A DNA stretch of 64,000 nt from Tubulanus polymorphus (lineage: Eukaryota; Nemertea; Palaeonemertea; Tubulaniformes; Tubulanidae), in contig NC_134035.1 of NCBI RefSeq assembly GCF_964204645.1, forward strand, positions 12,133,951-12,197,950, written 5' to 3'. Below the pieces are notes generated by a model that did not search any database, was not told where the DNA came from, and saw only the letters and a program-made list of their open reading frames with translations. A program made the translations under genes and the position numbers. Positions within the stretch are counted from its first letter, which is position 1. Each line of letters starts with the position of its first letter. Of the stretch, positions 24,058 through 35,935 are shown piece by piece.

Positions 24058-26937
24058 ATGAGAATTGCACCAGCTTGTCTTCGTAAGTAAAATCATATTC
24101 AGAATCTCGAGAGCGTATACAGTGGTTTTGATATCAAAACAAGATACGACAAGATATAAGATGATTTTATTACTCTCCGATCATTTCCATGGTATGTGGA
24201 TGGAAAGTGTATAGGTTTTTTTTTCAAATCTACATGTGCGCATATACAAAAAGAAAAGAGAAAATATATTCTAAACCATCCATAACAAAGTAACGTATAC
24301 ATTAAATTTACTCACCTACCATTTCCCTGGTAAACCGAGGGAAACATAGATGTGTTTACAAAAAATATTCACTGGAGAGAGAAATAAAGCGTAACAAGGT
24401 AATCTGCGATTTAAAAAATGAATTGAATTTTGCTGAATTTTGCTGATTGGAAATATGTAATCTGTAATGTTTTACCCTTTCTTTCAGTTGCTACCTTATT
24501 GGTGATAGGCATTAAGGGTCCCATGGCCAGAAATAAAGAATACCAAACGATAGATATGGGAAACGTGAGCTACACGTACGCAATGCCTTCTCTTCTCGAT
24601 AACACATCTCTCGCATGTTACAGACCTGACAACCCTGCCTGTTACTGCGACACGGAATGCGCGCTTTTCGGACTGTGTTGTGATCGTATATCGTGTCCTC
24701 AACTTCCTACGATTCAACAACCACAACTTTACCATCCGAAATACAAGTATTTGACGTGTAAAAAAATGGTGCCGAACGACGAACCGATTTGGGTGATCGA
24801 TACGTGTCCAGCTGACTATACGGACGAATATATTAAAAAACAATGCGAACAATGGAGTCTAGTTGACTATCACTTGAATGTGCCACTTAAATATGACTCT
24901 TTTACATATAGAAATCGATATTGCGCTATGTGTCACGGGTTATCACCAACTACTGGTGATTTTCACCTTCCCGTCATTGTTTGTCCGTTGGAGTCGCAAA
25001 CGATAGCCGGCTTTTACCTGTACTACGGACACGCGACGGAACTGGCCATCGGTCAGGTTCCGCCGACTTGCGAATTACGATATACCACGCTTGATGGGGA
25101 TGACTGGAGATGCTCTGAAGACTGGTTTAATGTGACGTCATACGATCTGACGTCATCAAAAGTTGAAGTTGCCTCAAAAGAGATCAGGCAAAAATCTGTA
25201 ATGTCCGACGATTGTATCCGATGTCTAGCCTTATCGGGTAGAACCATCTCACGCTTGGAAACAGAAACGAAAATCGTAACTTATAGAAATTTCCACTGTC
25301 TCAAGTGTATTCACGGCGATCAGTTTGACAATCGTCCAATTATGTGCATTGAATCGGTGAAGAATACGACTGGCGAAAGAAACGGTTTGAAAATACTGTT
25401 CGATTTGTCATATACGATGCAGAGTTTTGCGTACAAACCGTCGCGGTGTTTAGACACGGCTGGAAATAACTGCACGAAGCGATGTGACAACGAAAACACG
25501 TGTCAACATCGATTGTACGATTTGAAATTAAACGTTACGATTAGATTATCGTTCGTTTACATTCTCGACCGCAATGCAACGATCGGAACGGCAAAAATCG
25601 ATGAAATGGTGGGCAGCGCGTACCGATGCGGCAGGTACGACGAGACCATTACCGAAACTCAATCATCGCGCGACGATAAGGATTTCCACACAAGAACAAT
25701 CTCGTTATATTATTCAACTGGTATCCCGTATTTTACAGAAAAATTACAAGTCCTCACCGTCGGACATGTCAAACAGATCTTAGATAGGAACAAACGGCTG
25801 ATCGGTTGTATATACCGCGCCGGGACCGTGATGTACATGAGCGAATCTATCTCGGTAGAACCTCTTAGCCGTACAGACATTGAGTGTCAATCTTCTGTAT
25901 TTGAAGGCGTGCCGGATCAGTTGGTGAACATCGACACGAATACGATTGCGATATTCCAGTCGAAATTAACCGCTAGATACAGCTTTTCCCGTTACCAATC
26001 TTGTAAATTAATCGGTTGCGTTGACGATCGCACGTGCAAACCGCCGATAGATTATCTGTCATTCTGGGTCACATTTATCGGTAGTAGTTTGTCTGTTGTA
26101 AGTTTGTCGTTCACCATTATAATCTACTTAACGATACCGGCGCTGTTGACAACTCCCGGAAAGTTGGTCGTCAATTTGTTCATCTCGTTGTTGTTCAGTC
26201 ACGTGTTGCTGATGTCGATGATGGGACACGAGAGGGAGTTGATCTGCGTCTGGTTCGGTATCGTTAAACACTATTTCTGGTTGGTCGTTTTCGCTTCGAT
26301 GAACGTGAACGCGTTGCATTTAGCCGCTACTTTCGTCGGCGATGTTCCCGTACATTCCTCTTCATCGTCCCGGCGTGCCGTATCGACGAACGATCGCCGC
26401 AGACTCGTTAAGTATCTTCTATACGCCTGGCTCACTCCGATTGTCATTGTCGGTTTGTGCGCTTTTCTGCATTTCTCTGATGGCACCAGTTTACACAATC
26501 GAGTATACGGCAATCCGCTGCTATGCTGGATTACTGATACTGGAGTCCTGTTATTCGGTTATACTCTAATTTGTGCCCTCGTCCTTGTCGTTAATATATT
26601 CATGTTCGCGTGTATCGTAGTGTGTATTTGTCGCACCAAAAGAAACGTCAGCACGCATAATCCACGACACCGAACCAAACTAGCCGAGTTAGCCATTTTC
26701 ACTAGGATCTTTTTACTGCTCGGTTTGACGTGGGTTATCGGGGTTTTGAATACTGTCCTCGCTAGCGACGCTGTTTGGTATCTGTTCGAGATATTCAACT
26801 CGACTCAAGGCGTTTGGATCATGATTTCGTTCGTGTTGAATCAACGCGTTGTTGGTTTGATTCGTGAAAGGAGACGCGAATGGAGAATGTCCGGATCCCG
26901 CAGTTCACCGCCACATACTGAAACGTCACGGTTTTAA
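24058..26937 (+). CDS. Methuselah/adhesion-like seven-transmembrane receptor with somatomedin-B-like cysteine cluster
   Basis: Two exons (24058-24082 and 24488-26937) encode about 824 residues in frame. The small first exon completes a clear signal peptide (MRIAPACLLATLLVIGIKG). The large ectodomain starts with a cysteine cluster at about residues 52-78 (CYCDTECALFGLCC) resembling a somatomedin-B fold, followed by further cysteine motifs such as YCAMCHG. Seven transmembrane segments lie at about residues 530-795 and fit the secretin/methuselah superfamily: KLVVNLFISLLFSH in TM2, LLLGLTWVIG in TM6 and FNSTQGVWIMISFV in TM7. No canonical GPS cleavage motif (CxW...HLT) is visible before TM1, unlike most adhesion GPCRs. 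It probably acts at the cell surface; the ligand is unknown. Cytoplasmic loop 2 and the C-terminus are Arg/Ser-rich. Confidence 0.9.
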
Positions 26938-27147
26938 ACCACGCCTCGCCCGGCCTCTTATACTTGTTCAATATTTGACTTTGATTTCTAAAAGCTCGAC
27001 CTAAGTCGCACGCAGTGATCAGTCAGGTCAAATATAGTATTTTAGATCGTTTAATTTGGATGCAAACATCACGATAACTGTTTTTAACGTGAAGATCGGT
27101 TTGTTTTGTTTCGGTTCGTTGTGATGTGTTACAGTCGTTTCTAAACG

Positions 27148-27261
27148 CCTGGGTCCAGTTCAACAGTTCTGAGTTAAGATTTGACTCTGAGTTAACTCAT
27201 TGAAAATGAACTAACTTTAACTCAGAGTTAACTCTAACTCACAACTGTGGAACTGGGTCCT
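27148..27261. mobile_element. Palindromic MITE, copy 2 of the AGTTCCACAG family
   Basis: The ends read CCTGGGTCCAGTTC and GAACTGGGTCCTG, with AACTCAGAGTTAACTC in the body. It is about the same length as the copies at 21145 and 30547. Confidence 0.8.
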
Positions 27262-27322
27262 GTGGCTGTTTTGCCGCTCATCTGACTTGCATAATCAGAC
27301 AACAAAATATTGAGAACCCCAC

Positions 27323-27460
27323 TAATATAGTGTCGAGAATTAGATTCCGAAAAGTTCCCTTATTGATTCGACGTTTCGACTATAACCTGATAGCCATCTT
27401 CAGGAAGATAAAACTTTTCGGATTACGTACATCTTTCTTCGTTATACTAGTGTCGGAGAT
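27323..27460. repeat. Small fold-back repeat with hammerhead-variant core (minus strand)
   Basis: The inner arms ATTCCGAAAAGTT (27344-27356) and AACTTTTCGGAT (27412-27423) are inverted. Between them, on the minus strand, lie CTGAAGA (27403-27397), a six-pair stem (GGCTAT/ATAGTC) and GAAA (27377-27374). One core base differs from CTGATGA. The outer flanks (27324-27340 and 27443-27460) are similar to each other, like a decayed target-site duplication. Confidence 0.55.
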
Positions 27461-28225
27461 TTTCTATCATATCGTCGCAGCACAGACATAGTGTTTCAGA
27501 CAACAAAGCGTAGATATGGTCATTCAGACAGTCCGGAGGTCCGTCGTGTTATTGCATTTGACCTTGACCTCCAGAGTACGTAGCCGTCACGTGATATAAA
27601 CAAACGGCCGCTCCGTCTAAAAAAAGAATATTGTTTTTGAAATAGGTTTGACATCGCTCAGTACATTGAGTCGAAACTTCACTACTCTCACATTTTTCTT
27701 CGTAAGAGTGTGATTTTCATCACGTGCCGAAATGTTTCGCATAACTAATGATTTACGGCTCTGTATTGAATACATTTTACTCGCAAAATTGATTTGACAG
27801 ATTTAAAATTTTTCTTCTAAACGGTAAATTGTTTATTCATTACATCGTAAACTCATCTATTCAATTCAAATGATTAATTTCGACGGATATTATTCATCTT
27901 TGAATCGCAGCCTGAAGAATAACTGGTTGTTCCGGGCTATAACGCGACCGGCGAAAAAATGTATATTACTCGCTTTCGAGCAATAGACCATTCGCACAAA
28001 ACGGATTTCAATAGAAATCCCTATTCTAAAGAATTAAACCTGTAACCGGCAATGAATGAAGTAGAAATACAGCTATTTGTGACTAATAAGAATTTTTGTT
28101 CGTGTTCGATGCTATTTTTACTATTCAGTCTTTTAATAAATTTTCTTCCGAGAAGGGAATTATTCACAATTCGCGTGGCTGTTTCTCTATGTAAAGACAT
28201 AGCATAGCAAGGAAAAGAATTGTCT

Positions 28226-28440
28226 GGAAATTTCCTGGCCCTCGCTTGCCGCGGCTAGGTAGAACTATAAATAAAGCCGGCGCGCTTTCCCCACCGAGAT
28301 AGAGATAGATAGACCAGTAACACACAGACCTGCAGTATACTGGTTAATTCTCGCAGACGTCAGCCGTTCATTATCAGAAGGAAGTGATTCCACAGTACTC
28401 TGACTGATCTAATACCATAACAGTTATTCCTGTATCTAAG
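28226..28440 (+). promoter_or_regulatory. Candidate promoter and non-coding first exon
   Basis: TATAAATA at 28266-28273 is followed, about 30 bases on, by about 140 bases without a useful ATG frame that end in a strong donor (AAG|GTAAGT, 28440/28441). GGAAATTTCC at 28226-28235 contains a GAAnnTTC heat-shock-factor half-site pair about 30 bases upstream of the TATA box. No coding exon of its own was found. The next plus-strand gene is the small heat shock protein gene, and splicing to its common exon at 42168 would expose an in-frame ATG at 42179. That link is inferred, not shown. Confidence 0.4.
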
Positions 28441-29121
28441 GTAAGTTCATTATAGAAATCATTTTCGAAACGTCAAATAGATGGACGATATTCTGCATAT
28501 CAAGTGTATTTATTCAGCGAGGGTTTTAACGTTTTTTCGCTGCAACGTTTGTGCTGTTTTAACACACTTTTTGATCGATAATCTCGATCGACGATAGAGC
28601 TGCTGAAAAAGCTTCGAGGTGATGACATGGCAGTCTCTTAGTTGTCGTACAGGTCCGCCAGATGTACGTATACAACCTAATAAGGCACGCAGCAGCAACG
28701 TCTTACCATATTACTCCGCATTCAGACCTACTCTCTCCTTATCCACTGAGGCTGTATTGATATTTCATTCATTGACCAGATACTGAATTGAGAATCATGG
28801 GAATAGAAAGACGATTTTTTCGAAACGAATTTTTTCAGTCAGTTTTACCGATTCGACTGGTATCAGTAAGTCACTCTATAATAATCGTAATGTATAACTA
28901 ATATTTGTCATATATACGAGAAATTGCTAGATCTTAAAAGCCACCTCAAATTGTATGCTCCTTTTCCTAATTACTGAAATTAAGCACTATTTCTCCTATT
29001 GTATTCTATAGTAAATATTTACTGCGTGTATTCAATCAAACGAAATATACACAGTAGATATATACGGTAAATAATATTTTTACAAATCTACTAATGGTAA
29101 ATACAACTCAAGAAATATCTA

Positions 29122-29343
29122 AGGCTAAACAAAAATGATACCTTGTTTCTCCGCAGCGGCCGGGTCATTTTTGTAAAATATGATAAAATTTATAAACAGT
29201 TCATTTCTATAGCGGCCGGGTCTGTTATGGTAAAATTGATCACGATTTTTAAAAAAGTAATGTATAGGGTAGATAGGCGGCCGGCCGGGTCAACATTTAA
29301 GCTCAGCAGAGCGGAGAAACAAGGTATCAATTTTTTTTAGCCT
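29122..29343. mobile_element. MITE with about 35-bp inverted ends and internal CGGCCGGGTC repeats
   Basis: The left end begins AGGCTAAAC and runs through GATACCTTGTTTCTCCGC. The right end is the reverse complement with small length differences in an A/T run. Inside, CGGCCGGGTC occurs three times (near 29159, 29213 and 29283). There is no coding capacity. Confidence 0.75.
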
Positions 29344-30546
29344 AAAGTTAAACAGCAATCGCGGTTATCATGTGTCATACTCGGGCGGGGGTGGGGGGGG
29401 GGGTTTGTTTGGTTGATGAAAGCAGAAGGAAAAAGTACATCTAGCGGGAAGGGTGAATCAGGGGTGAAAACGTCGTCATTAATCAATTCCCAGGGATGGT
29501 ACATCCAGATACCGCCTTCTTCTCTCTGTGGGGAATAATTTTCTGTCAAGAGACGTAAAATAAATTTCCCGCTTCGGAAATGAAATTATATCTGAATGGA
29601 AGAAAATCGCAGAAACTGGACAGAACTGGTGATGTTAATTTATCATATACTGTTTGATATATGAACTGTCTGGTGTTGTATTCCCCAGTGAATCGGTCAG
29701 TCCACAAGTCGGCTTATCATCCCGGTTTATCGGTTGATAAAGATAAAATCGATGTTCGGTATAGCGAGGACAGACTCGAGGGGAATTTCGTACAAGCAAT
29801 AAGGGCGTATTTCAATTTATCGGTCGAGTTCATCCCGTATTTCTTAATCCAGCTTCGATGCTCACTGTCCCAAACTGGACAACCTCTTATAGAGTTACAC
29901 AAATACATGTCGAACTGGTTGCACAGTAAAATGTTCAGTAACAGATTATGGGATATCAATCTTATTCCCAATACGACCATAGCCTCTTACAGCCCCCAAA
30001 ATGCTCTAAAATGGTGTTGTAATTTTGTAATGAAAAATTAGACTAATCTCCGTTTGGCCTTTGCTTTTGCTATGAGATTGTTAGTGCTCTTTTTAGCCCT
30101 AAATTTTTGTTTCAATTCTGTCTAGCCCTGACTCTGGGTCCGCCCCTGTTTTTGGTTAGAATTTGAAATGGATATTAGAACTGCACCCTAGATAGCTCCG
30201 AATGAAAATAAAAACCAGATATAAATCAGGATCTGCGTCTGATCTTGCGGCAAATTCGATGTAAATGAACCGTGAGATCGAACGCCGAATCATTTGAGTG
30301 TGTGTGTGGGATTCTATCTGCACACCGTCGCGTTTGGATCGTTGTCCTTCCCCTACCCTCTACACCTGACGGTACACCGAGACCGCGATCAGTTCAGACT
30401 GACCGTAAATTTGAAGTTATTCAGTTCGAATGTTTTAACTCTTGATTCAAATTCTATCTCTGTATTCTAAGTCCAAGACCCGGATCCACAGGTCCTTGAT
30501 TAACTTTTAACTCGGGAGTGATATTCAATCAAGAACGCTTGATATC

Positions 30547-30660
30547 CAGGACCCAGTTCCACAGTTTTGGGTTAGAGTTAACTCTGAGTTAAAGTTAGTT
30601 CATTTTCAATGTTTTAACCCAGAGTCAAATCTTAACTCAGAACTGTGGAATTGGACCCAG
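30547..30660. mobile_element. Palindromic MITE, copy 3 of the AGTTCCACAG family
   Basis: The ends are AGGACCCAGTTCCACAG and CTGTGGAATTGGACCCAG; the body contains AGAGTTAACTCTGAGTTAA. This is one of the best-preserved copies. Confidence 0.8.
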
Positions 30661-31130
30661 GGGCTTACTCAATATAATTTAAGTTAAAACACCCGGGTTA
30701 AGGATGATACCAGTCTATAAAACCGGGCCCTGATTATTAACAATCGGTTGCATCGCTATTTCGGCATCTATACTTTTGTTCACGAACCCAAACAAAATCC
30801 TGAATTGAGAGTTAGTTATCGACGTTTAAAGGGTTAAACTATTTTCCTCTGGCTGAAACACCTGTATCAAATAGAAATAGAAGCGTTTGTCTATTCCCCT
30901 GCTGCTCCTGAGGTGATGAATTAGCCGTTCTATATCAGCTGAGCATTTCTCGAGAAAATACCAAACGTGAAAAACTATTCAAAAATATGTTTACCTTTAT
31001 ATATACAACGAATTCTTTTACACTCAGCGATATTTCTTTTACAGATTTTCTAGATTTCTAGACTTTCCCTTTTTGTACAGATTGAGTTAGCCGACTTTCA
31101 CATTTCTACCAATCGCGTATCTTTAATCCT

Positions 31131-31362
31131 ATATGAGCCCAAATTATGAAATAATATATTCTTCCACAAAGCATAATTTTTCTATGACACTTCAAAAGAA
31201 GCAAACTCTGGCTAGATGTGAACTCTACGAATCGATATGATATCATATCTATGAACCCAAATGCGAAATGATATATTATTCCTCCGAGCATATCCTTCTC
31301 ACAAAGATTATTCGACTTCTCCTAAACTTCAAAGGAAGCAAAATCTGGCTGGATGTTAACTG
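31131..31362 (+). repeat. Diverged tandem duplication of about 120 bp
   Basis: The stretch beginning near 31131 (ATGAGCCCAAATTATGAAAT) is repeated with changes from about 31252 (ATGAACCCAAATGCGAAATG). Both copies end with a similar CTTCAAARGAAGCAAA and TCTGGCT segment. Nothing suggests a function. Confidence 0.6.
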
Positions 31363-32164
31363 AAGCGAAATAAATTTAAATTAATCTTAGAATGTCTTTA
31401 TTTAGCGTTAGTTTTTTTATTCTCAGCGATATCATGCAGAGTAGAATACAAATATATCTTACGCTTATTAGATATAGCGACCTTTTGACACTTAGAATAA
31501 ACTCATGAGACCTGTGTCTAATCAGCGGACATATAGTCTGACTATGTGAATGTTAGTAATCGGAGCCGAGTCTGTAAACTTAATCAGTGCAAATCAATTT
31601 CATTAAGGTTTAGATTTATATCGAATTGAATATCAATGTCAATATTGACATTTCTCGTATTAAATGTACTCCTGCTCGTGTTCGTGGTAAGATCCATTGA
31701 TAAGAGTGACAGGACAACGCTTAACCACATAGTTTACCCTGTTCTCCACTTGCGTAAATATTCGAAATAAATAGATTTGTGAAAAATATTTGACCAGCGA
31801 TACACGCGCCTATAGACAGTACGTATACACGGTGTAATGTATTTCAATGCTGCACTACTTGGGAATCTATCTACGTAGAAAGTATAGCAATTTATCCGTA
31901 TATATTCCTGAGATTCCTGCTAGTATTCTATATAGGAAAAATGCAGTCTCTTATCTCGGGGACGATTCAATGGCCCAAACTAATTGAATGTCCCCTCCAC
32001 TCTATTCATAGTTTAGTGGCCCCTCACATAGCCGAGCCCACAGTCTTCGATCGCAAAATAAGTTCATTATCAGTCGAATTTTTAATCTTCCGAATCCAGT
32101 GATTGGTATTGTTTTCATGTAATGAATTTATTTATTTAAATAGTTCATTCGATTTTAACAGCGA

Positions 32165-32216
32165 ACCTGGCGGAACCTTGCTTGCCATAAGTGGAATCCT
32201 CGATTGCCACAGTAGC
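32165..32216. repeat. Dispersed repeat copy (GGAATCCTCGATTGCCACAG)
   Basis: This copy shares the stretch from CTGGCGGA to CCACAGTAG with 22850-22915, with a handful of differences. Confidence 0.6.
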
Positions 32217-32785
32217 GTTTTCCACTGGACCTACTCCGTCGGCCGATATTCCCATTTATGGCGAGGTTTCGATCGAGTATATCGTATGCACGGAGAGGAG
32301 GAGTATAATTACTGAACTGATAAGTAAAGTGTATTGAGGCGCGACAGATGGTTAGACATGTCATTAATTCAAACTTAGTCTGTGTGTAATTCACCCATCA
32401 TTACTCATTCCTACTACACTCATACATGCACACATGCAGGATTCCTACTCGGATCCATTCTGTTGTCGGTAAATATAGTTACGTAAGAACGTAACGTATA
32501 ATCATTAATCAAGTTCAGGCAGCTCCGGAAAATTAACCGTGTAACTTATCGTGGATTGCTGCCTGTTTCATTAATGTAATTTACATCATTGGCTCGAAAT
32601 ACTATCGACTGTGTTTACTGACATACCTCACAATCAGCGGAAATAGCATTATCTTTATTCCTATTGTATTCTAGTCGCTAGAAATTAACAGTTTTTAACT
32701 GATGAATTTAGTTTAATCGTCTAGCACAATATTCCAGGCGCTGTATATACCAACAGCTCGTGAACCATAAACGACAATCGAATAA

Positions 32786-33046
32786 GATCGAACTGATAAT
32801 AAGAACAACAGACTGGTACTGATACATGAATACAGTTATCGTCTAGTTTTCATAGACACTATAGACTGTCTAATTAAAACTTTAAACAAATTCAAAGAAA
32901 ACCCAACAATTATATGTATGAAGAAAAACGTAGAGAGTATCGACGTTTCGACTGAATTAATTGACGACTCGTTTTTAAAGCTGATCGACAACATCGAAAA
33001 TGAGGAATTAACATTGCGAAACATCGTGGTGTTAGAGATACAGTAA
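32786..33046 (+). other. Unexplained open frame of 86 codons
   Basis: A frame open from the stop at 32783 to the stop at 33044 encodes a mixed, Asp/Glu/Ile-rich protein segment with the only ATG in the middle (near 32919, giving about 41 residues). It reads for example VSTELIDDSFLKLIDNI. The composition looks more protein-like than most chance frames nearby, but no family was recognised and no clear splice sites flank it. It could be a decayed exon or chance. Confidence 0.2.
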
Positions 33047-33915
33047 TAATGATAACATGATAAATAAAAATATATATTTATTTATATTTAAACGCTACGT
33101 CAATGCTGTAGTAATTAGATATGGTAGATATATTTGTCTAAACGGTCGGCGGAAGATAAATAGCGCCGATGTTTGTTTGAAGTGTACCGGTACTATACCG
33201 CCTCCGACGCCGGTACCTTTAGCGGTTCGAGCGGCAAGTTCGGCGCAAAGCCGCCGCTTCCTTTGTGTCGTCGTATCGCTAGCTTTGCGGCGATGCTCTC
33301 TCTTGACGTGGTCGGTAGAACCCGGTTATAAAAGACGATATCTGTAATAAAACCCCCGCAGTCTTTCGGTATATGTATATGTATCGCCAAGAATCCCCGG
33401 GGAAAGAAAGAGGTCATAAAAAGGGTTTTTTTCTAACATCTAAGAACAAGAAAGAATTAGCCATAGAAAATACGGCTACTCAAACGATTTGTTTCATTAG
33501 TCTATTCAAGCTTTGAATTGGAATGACCTTTGTGCAAATTTTCAGAGGATTTACACGTCTCATTAGATATACGTTATTTCTCTACGGAATTTTCGGAATT
33601 CGCAAGAAACAAAATCGAGTGTATGAAAAAATGTCGTTATCGTTATAGATATCGAACGGCGGTTATTATCGCGAGATTTAACGAGAATTAGCGGCGGTGA
33701 GCGCTGCGCACGACATCGGTTTTAGATATCAGTCAGTCGGGATTCGGTTCTGATTCTTAAATACACACGCCGAAACTCGAGACAATCTATTACGCTATCG
33801 ACTGTCGTGACCGGAGTGCCCGGAGTGCCATCTCCGCAAATTAATATCGACTCGGATTCGACTGGTTGACTGCTACACGCCTGGCTAGCGCTCGTTGCAT
33901 GACGCATCGTCAAAA

Positions 33916-34061
33916 CTCTCCCTCCCTCTCTCTTTAAGACTCTCCTTCCTCTCACTGCTCCCTTCCCCGCATTCTCACCGTCATCCGACCCTGTTACCCC
34001 CCAACCTCCTCTCCAGTCCCTTTCACATTGTCCTCCCCTCCCCTCCCTCCCCTCTTCCTCC
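33916..34061. repeat. Polypyrimidine (CT-rich) tract
   Basis: About 145 bases are almost entirely C and T on the plus strand, made of CTCCCT and CCTCTC units. It is probably low-complexity DNA. Confidence 0.75.
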
Positions 34062-35935
34062 ATTTTTCACCCAAAGCCAAAGAGCATGTCTCAATTCATT
34101 CAGCCAATCATCTCATTTCAAAGATATTTATACGTCTCATATTCGTCTGCGCGTTTTCTTTTTGACGAAAAGAAATCCGACACGAGACGAGGAGTCACTG
34201 GATGTGAAGTCGTTTGTCTTTAAGAGTCACCGATGCTAACAGTTACGCGCCAGCATACATCAGTATAATCCTCCTCGGTTGTGAAGCAGGATCGTCATAA
34301 AGTTCGCAATTATTTACGACGCAATAGAGAGAGATCGGTGCAGCGATAGCAGGAATTCAGAGTTGGGATTTTGCACGTATGAATTGATCGTTTTCGGCGG
34401 CAACGTTTAATGGATGAAACTGGTTTAATGAGACGCGAATGTTGTCACTTCGACTCTGTTACAGATCCCTGGCCACCTTGCTCGCTCTCCCATTAAGGCA
34501 CACGCAGCTTTCTACCACCGTAGGCTGCGAACGTCCTTTAACTTTGCACGCGTCACGGCGTCTGACGGCGTTTAGTCGTGTTTTTGCGATGCTCTTTGAT
34601 TAGAAACGGATTTTAGCGGCTTCCTTTGTATAAACGAGTCTCGCCTTCATTACTGTACTCACTGTCACGCGCAGCGTCTTCAGGCGAAACTATACTGCAG
34701 GGTCCAGTGGACCTAATTACTGTTTACGATCTACAGTTCCGTGGTCTTATTTCAGTACAGTTTTAAAATCCTCATCGTCAAACTAATGAGCGTTATTATG
34801 CGACGAACTGATACAAGGATATAATTACTAAAGGATTACTTTTAGAAGTGTTCACACGAATCAGTAGTGAGTAAAACAGACTCAATTTGATAAACTTGTA
34901 TAACAAAAAAAACTATTTTATGCATTAAACGTAAACTACATCCTAGGATATCTACAAGTTCGTCCTAAGCATTCGATGTCTCGGTGAACTAAGAGTAATT
35001 TGGATAATCGTAGGAGTCCACCTCGTAGGTCGTCCTGGGTGCCATCGGTCGGTTTTTAAACAACTGTCTTCTAGCTGGTGACAGATAATAGCGAGATATC
35101 CCGGACCTAATCTTCGATATCATAAATGGTAATCACTCGGGGTCGAGACTTCTGAGAAGGAAAGTACATTGACAGGTGAATTGCAGGTGCTTCATCTGAA
35201 CAGACGCGTGACGAGCTGCGTATCAGAACCTCAAATCGACTGACGTCATTGTTCTGCTCGTTCGCTGTCGAAACATTTTCCTAATTTTTTCTACTTCGGC
35301 GTCACATCGATGTCAAAACGATAATTATGACGATTAACTATCGCTAACGATGTTTGCTAAACACCATTTCACACGCACAGCGAAAGCGAGCCGCGCCTGC
35401 GTATAGTGAAATCATCTTCAGTAATTAATCAGTTGCTGACTTCATCGGTGAAGAAAACTCTCTAAATTCTACTCGATACTTTGTGCAAATATCTATCGAA
35501 GGGATTTTCGGGGCGATACCGGACTTTATGAGAGAGAGAGAATACATCAATTTCATCGTGGAACTCGTGGTGGAGCGATATTGGCCGATATCGATTCCGA
35601 GAGCGAGTTAGAGATCGGGAGGAATACATTATAAACATTGAAAGTAGTAAATTATGATGGTTGAACACGATTCCCGATAGTGTAGTGGCGGCTGGTGATT
35701 CATACCCGGCACTTTCATACATCGATCTCGGGATTTGTTGTCAAATTATCCAGATGAATTTATACGCTGTGAATCTAGAGGACATTCAATTATATCATCA
35801 CCACGCTCGACTCGTGCGAGCATCGGCTTACAACTCGTGTGTGTAAAGGCTCCCCGTACATTTAGTAATTAGCTGCGAACCTATCAGTTGCAAGTTATAT
35901 TCTGTGACTGGGACATATTATAATCCTTCGTTACA

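Larger units (their letters stand above)
26938..28225. other. Intergenic spacer
   Basis: It holds one copy of the palindromic MITE (27148-27261) and a fold-back repeat (27323-27460). The rest is AT-rich and I see no gene in it. Confidence 0.55.
28441..35935. other. Long spacer or first intron upstream of the heat shock protein exons
   Basis: About 7.5 kb without a firmly supported coding exon. It contains MITEs (29122-29343 and 30547-30660), a G-run near 29390-29405, a diverged tandem duplication (31131-31362), one unexplained open frame (32786-33046) and a pyrimidine tract (33916-34061). If the exon at 28440 belongs to the heat shock gene, this is its intron. Confidence 0.45.

Noticed and set aside
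29661-30041. Open frame of 126 codons
   Set aside because: It is closed by a stop immediately upstream, has no recognisable domain or splice context, and its length is within chance expectation for 64 kb.
33722-34239. Pro/Leu/Ser-rich and Gly/Arg-rich frames on both strands
   Set aside because: They are translations of the polypyrimidine tract.
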